Below the pieces are notes generated by a model. The model made no database searches. It was not told the origin of the DNA and saw only the letters and a program-made list of their open reading frames with translations. From NCBI GenBank assembly GCA_965224845.1, contig CBDDAJ010000033.1, forward strand, positions 62,001 through 126,000: a stretch of 64,000 bases of DNA, given 5' to 3'. The position numbers and the translations under genes are program-made. Below are positions 60,703 to 64,000 of this stretch, one piece after another; within the stretch, counting starts at the first letter, position 1, and every line of letters starts with the position of its first letter. Origin of the DNA: Wocania_A sp965224845. GTDB lineage: Bacteria; Bacteroidota; Bacteroidia; Flavobacteriales; Flavobacteriaceae.

Positions 60703-61785
60703 TCAATCGGTATACCTGCTTTTAACAATCTTTTCTATGGGTTTATCGTTAACCTCCCAACCATTATTATTGGGATTGTTGACTTCTCCGTTAGATATTG
60801 CTCTCCATTCCCAAAAGAACCCTCCGGCAACCCATGGCTCCTCCCAAAAAGTATTGTAAAAAGCATTATAACCATTGTTTTGAACTTCAAAGTTAGGGGT
60901 CTGGGTGAGACGAATACTTCCCAATTCCCAGGGGTTCCATAAACCATAATCGGCACTCCTAAAACCATACTCAGTGAACAGTACCGGTTTTTTATAGGTA
61001 CAGGATAGAGCCTGTATATCCTGTTTTATGGGAGCAAAGGCCCGTTCTACCTCAGCTACTGTTGGTGTTTTTTTGTTCACCAACGGAAAATAGGGGTTTA
61101 TGCCTATATAATCCAGGTCCTCCCAAAAGGAAACATGCTTATATTCATCCCAATTGGCAGCATAGGTGAGTTTTAAATCCGGAAAGTCCTTCCTGATCTT
61201 CGAGATTAACCCTTTAAAGAAGCCGGGGCGTCTTTTCGTGAATTCCCTGAGTTCGGTGCCGATGCTAAGCAGTTTTACTTCCGGGAACTCAACAGAGAGC
61301 TTTGCGAACCCATAAATCAGTTTTTCATAAGCCGCCTCTATCACTTTCCATTGCGCTTCGTTATCCACATAAAAATCGCCCCTAAAAGTGGAGCCGTTTA
61401 CTGTCCAAAACTCGGTTAAGGGCTTGAGCATAATATTAGGCAGGTCACTGTTTCTCATCTTAGGAATAATAATCCGCATTTTTTCCGTTTCGGCACTTAC
61501 CGGGAACTCATAGCGATAAGGTGGTTCATGACCCCACCAATTATCTAACCCTATTCCGGGAGATAAGGATATCCAGTTCGCATTGGTCTTTTGGGCCAGA
61601 TCGGTTGTATGTACGATCTGTTCGGGAGGTTTTGCACCATCAAAATATATCCATGTTTGCAGGATGGAGCCACCCTTTATTTTCTCCCGGATGCCAAAAT
61701 CCCCGGCACAGAATTCTAGAAGCTGCTCTCTTTCGCAGGAAAACAGAGCCAGGGTGATTATATAGAATATAACTGTTTTTTTCAT
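60703..61785 (-). CDS. glycoside hydrolase family 113-like lipoprotein
   Basis: A 360-residue lipoprotein. The signal peptide ends in L-A-L-F-S-C17. I use the ATG at 61785, because the longer frame from 61830 would add a charged tail before the signal. The (beta/alpha)8 glycosidase core has S-I-G-T-E178-L-R-E-F and a second acid in L-F-T-E272-Y-G-F, matching the acid/base and nucleophile of GH113 beta-mannanase-like enzymes. Conserved aromatic motifs are S-P-G-I-G-L-D-N-W-W-G and G-G-F-F-W-E-W-R. The gene has more G and C than its surroundings, a sign of possible transfer. The substrate, a mannan or related glycan, is inferred. Confidence 0.8.
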   Translation of the reverse strand: MKKTVIFYIITLALFSCEREQLLEFCAGDFGIREKIKGGSILQTWIYFDGAKPPEQIVHTTDLAQKTNANWISLSPGIGLDNWWGHEPPYRYEFPVSAETEKMRIIIPKMRNSDLPNIMLKPLTEFWTVNGSTFRGDFYVDNEAQWKVIEAAYEKLIYGFAKLSVEFPEVKLLSIGTELREFTKRRPGFFKGLISKIRKDFPDLKLTYAANWDEYKHVSFWEDLDYIGINPYFPLVNKKTPTVAEVERAFAPIKQDIQALSCTYKKPVLFTEYGFRSADYGLWNPWELGSIRLTQTPNFEVQNNGYNAFYNTFWEEPWVAGGFFWEWRAISNGEVNNPNNNGWEVNDKPIEKIVKSRYTD

Positions 61786-61838
61786 AATAAACTTGAGTTT
61801 TTGGTGAAAGTCATTTTTTTTGATTTTCATCGGTTAAG

Positions 61839-61867
61839 CAAAAATTAAGGAATTTTCGACATTCAAA
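61839..61867 (-). promoter_or_regulatory. promoter of the GH113-like gene
   Basis: Read leftward, TTTG (61867-61864), a 17-nt spacer and AATTTTTG (61846-61839) fit the flavobacterial consensus with one mismatch. The leader would be close to 47 nt. Confidence 0.4.
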
Positions 61868-61993
61868 TCAGCTTACTCTATGTTTTATAAAGTGATTTTC
61901 AGCTTTCACGTACTCCACTCACTAAATTTATATTCAATTTAGTCGGATTGGTCAGTCCGTTTTCAATCGTAAATGTTTGTTTTAATGTGGCAT

Positions 61994-62127
61994 AACGGTT
62001 TTGTATAAGAATAGTAGCGAATTTATGCACGCTAACTTTTCGGTTAAACACAGACCTTTTTTATATCTACTTACTTTCCTTTTAGCGATTAAACCGCTAT
62101 TATTTTTATACAATGTTGGTAGCCGTT
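61994..62127. repeat. 134-bp imperfect palindrome, MITE-like or attC-like
   Basis: The left end AACGGTTTTGTATAAGAATA (continuing GTAGCG to 62019) and the right end (62095-62127, ending TTGGTAGCCGTT) pair as reverse complements, apart from a few extra bases near the outer tip. Both arms are AT-rich. The structure could fold as a long cruciform. It ends 16 bp from the stop codon of the barrel receptor gene. It resembles mobile intergenic elements, but no second copy is seen in the window. Confidence 0.5.
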
Positions 62128-62142
62128 TTAATTCATTCGTTT

Positions 62143-64000
62143 TTAAAATCTGTATTCCATTTTTAAAAGTACAAATCTTAGTAACAGCCTATATTCAGTT
62201 GTTGATGTTCCAATATCGCTCACAGAAAAGTTCCTGAATCTTTCGGTATTGAACAGGTTTTTGCCAGTAAGACCTAAAGTCAGTTTGTTTTCAATAAGTT
62301 TGTACCGAGCATCAAAGTCCAAAAAATAGTAGGTGTTATCGGTTTTTAAATTCCCAAAATAGTAACGTTCCGATTGTATTTGAATATCAAATTTGTCATT
62401 AAAAACGAAAGACAAATCCAAAAAACTCACATTGTCAGTAAATGAATTACTAATTGTCGTTTGTACTTCCGTAGTTGTCCATTTAGCACCAATATGGTAA
62501 TTAATAAAACCCTTAAAACCAGAACGTAATTCAAGACCGTAATTGTAATTATTTGAGTTTACTTGTCTTAGTTTTGAATTATTTACAATATTTTTAAATT
62601 CACTTTTAGTGTAACCTAAATCTAGTTTTAGATTAGAGGATATAAATTCAAAATAGTAATCAAGTTTAGAATTAACACTTAAAAACTCACGGTCTTGAAT
62701 TAGAATTTTTTCTGATTGTGTAAAGTTTTGTTGTATTGATGTATTTGTTGAAAAGAAGTCGTGATTTTTGCTGTAAAGTATAAAAGTATTTGCAAAAAAG
62801 CGGTCGCTCCAATTTCCAAGTTGATAATTAAAAACCAAATTTGAAGCCTCTAATTGATTAAAATTACCAGTTCCTTTTGAAAATGAACGGAAACTCGTTA
62901 AAACAAAATCGCTAAACACGTCTATAACTTTTGCATTTGTAGTATTGTATGAGTAAGAAGACGTAATTTTATTTTTATCATTTATTTTCCAATCAAAACC
63001 TAAACTTGGATTGATAAAAAAAGGATTTTGATTACTACTTGCATTATTGTTTTCTAAACGGTTAAAAAGCTGATGAACATCTAGCTTACCAACAATACCA
63101 AAATCTTTAATTTTTAATCTGTACTTGCTTTTAAGGTACAAATCGTTGACTTGATAATTAGTTTGGTTTTGATAATCGTTAGGTTTTTCTATAACTAAAC
63201 CATCTTCCAAAAGCGAAAAAGTGGTCGTTAATTTGTCCTTTCTATATTCATTACCTAATTGCAACTCAAACAAATGTCCCTTTTGTTTGCGGTCTAATAA
63301 ATGAGCGTTGATACCTACAAACTGCATTTGGTTTTCGCTTAATTGAGAAACGTTGTTGGCATCTGCATTTTCTGGAAACAAATTTTGATAGAAGAATTGG
63401 TTGAGTTGGTAGTTTTGTGGTGTTTTTTCATCAATGAAACGTCCAGTAAGCAAAAACACTTTTTTATCCTTGAATTTATTGGTATAGCTTATTTTCTGGT
63501 CAAAAAGCTTGTTTTGGTGCTGTAAATTTTCAATGGTAGAATTGCCGTTGAAGATTAGGTTAGAACTATTATTAAAATTGCCATTATTGTACTTGGTGGT
63601 GGCTTCCAACATCTTGGTTTTTGAAATATTATAGATAAAATCCAGCTTACCGAAAGCTATTCGTTTTTTGTTACGTAATTCATAATCTTCTGTGTTGATA
63701 AAGTTTATACCATTAACATCAACAACATCAACGCTGTTCCTAAAAAAGTCCGTTTCATCCCAATTGAAAAAGCCTAATGTCTTTACTTTCAACTTTTTTG
63801 TTGGGTTGAAAATGGCATTGAGCGAAACCAATTCTGCATTGTTAAAGTTGGTTCTGCTTTGCTTGAAATTGGGTTGGTTTGGCGATAGGCTTAAAATTGA
63901 GCTCACACTTTGATTATCGCCAATACTGGCGGGTTCACTTCTTCGTAAAGGACGAATTAGATTATCTATATCTCCTGTTGCATCGTAACCAGTTGAATTA
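62143..64000 (-). CDS. outer membrane TonB-dependent receptor-like beta-barrel protein, N-terminus cut by the window
   Basis: The frame is open to position 64000, so only the last 619 residues are visible and the start lies outside. The visible part alternates short polar loops with aromatic-rich strands (Y-R-L-K-I-K-D-F, S-F-V-F-N-D-K-F-D-I-Q) throughout, and ends in M-E-Y-R-F; a terminal Phe after a beta-signal is typical of outer membrane barrels. The pattern fits a TonB-dependent receptor or CarboxypepD_reg-type barrel family in Bacteroidetes. The plug domain would lie upstream, outside the window. A GTG at 63906 is not the start, since the frame continues with residues in the same style. 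Confidence 0.8.
   Translation of the reverse strand, partial: NSTGYDATGDIDNLIRPLRRSEPASIGDNQSVSSILSLSPNQPNFKQSRTNFNNAELVSLNAIFNPTKKLKVKTLGFFNWDETDFFRNSVDVVDVNGINFINTEDYELRNKKRIAFGKLDFIYNISKTKMLEATTKYNNGNFNNSSNLIFNGNSTIENLQHQNKLFDQKISYTNKFKDKKVFLLTGRFIDEKTPQNYQLNQFFYQNLFPENADANNVSQLSENQMQFVGINAHLLDRKQKGHLFELQLGNEYRKDKLTTTFSLLEDGLVIEKPNDYQNQTNYQVNDLYLKSKYRLKIKDFGIVGKLDVHQLFNRLENNNASSNQNPFFINPSLGFDWKINDKNKITSSYSYNTTNAKVIDVFSDFVLTSFRSFSKGTGNFNQLEASNLVFNYQLGNWSDRFFANTFILYSKNHDFFSTNTSIQQNFTQSEKILIQDREFLSVNSKLDYYFEFISSNLKLDLGYTKSEFKNIVNNSKLRQVNSNNYNYGLELRSGFKGFINYHIGAKWTTTEVQTTISNSFTDNVSFLDLSFVFNDKFDIQIQSERYYFGNLKTDNTYYFLDFDARYKLIENKLTLGLTGKNLFNTERFRNFSVSDIGTSTTEYRLLLRFVLLKMEYRF

Larger units (their letters stand above)
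61786..62142. other. 357-bp intergenic region with promoter and long palindrome
   Basis: The stretch between the GH113-like gene and the barrel receptor gene contains no gene. It holds a promoter-like site for the GH113 gene (61839-61867) and a long imperfect inverted repeat (61994-62127) described separately. The remainder shows nothing recognisable. Confidence 0.5.

Noticed and set aside
61521..62237. Several short rightward frames between the GH113-like gene and the barrel gene
   Set aside because: They are antisense to the glycosidase or run through the palindrome and lack coding features.
63906..63908. GTG as start of the barrel receptor
   Set aside because: The frame remains open to the window end without a signal peptide at this point; the gene is simply cut off at its N-terminus.

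Overview
The window looks like a chromosomal segment of a marine-type member of the Flavobacteriaceae (Bacteroidota). The DNA is AT-rich. Several secreted proteins end in type IX secretion (T9SS) C-terminal domains of type A or type B. Shine-Dalgarno sequences are mostly absent, and several genes carry TAnnTTTG-like -7 boxes, the flavobacterial promoter signature. The genus cannot be fixed from the sequence alone; tandem sulfatases, a GH113-like glycosidase and LamG-rich secreted proteins suggest a polysaccharide degrader. No rRNA, tRNA, CRISPR array, transposase or prophage gene was recognised.

Layout. 1-4.5 kb: a truncated retropepsin-like protein, a lipoprotein esterase, a Sua5/YciO protein, a DUF819 transporter-like protein and a small cytosolic protein. 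4.8-10.3 kb: an OmpA-type lipoprotein, a GT2 glycosyltransferase overlapping a solitary HsdR_N-fold protein, then divergently holA, a beta-propeller lipoprotein and ung, followed by two tandem 58-residue membrane microproteins. 10.4-22.1 kb: a C1 peptidase, then a menaquinone block (menB, menA, a secreted protein of unknown function, an MBL-fold hydrolase, a four-TM protein, menC, a CPBP protease, menE, sppA) with a fatty acid hydroxylase on the opposite strand inside it. menD and menF are not in the window.

22.1-37.5 kb is an exported-protein island: two tandem Cys-type sulfatases with LamG and T9SS modules, divergent from two large paralogous LamG/T9SS proteins. 37.5-46.6 kb is housekeeping: hisS, a DUF6495-like gene, the rpsF-rpsR-rplI operon, a LytTR response regulator, priA, a YihY protein, nadC and rlmH. 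46.6-51.3 kb holds a T9SS type B protein and a divergent pair made of a secreted LamG-like protein and a membrane-anchored HTH-like sensor. 51.3-58.4 kb carries yjbR-hpf, an acyl-CoA ligase, rdgB and a compact RSH (ppGpp)-fur-purA operon. 58.5-64 kb carries a 7TM-AraC regulator with an M28 peptidase, a GC-richer GH113 lipoprotein, a long imperfect palindrome and the C-terminal part of an outer membrane barrel receptor.

I do not see a defence island or other clearly new multi-gene machine. The observations most worth following are: the twin microproteins with identical PTGS tails; the MBL hydrolase inside the menaquinone block, a candidate for the thioesterase step; and the divergent HTH-TM-sensor/secreted protein pair with a repeated TGyCCATTAT motif between them.
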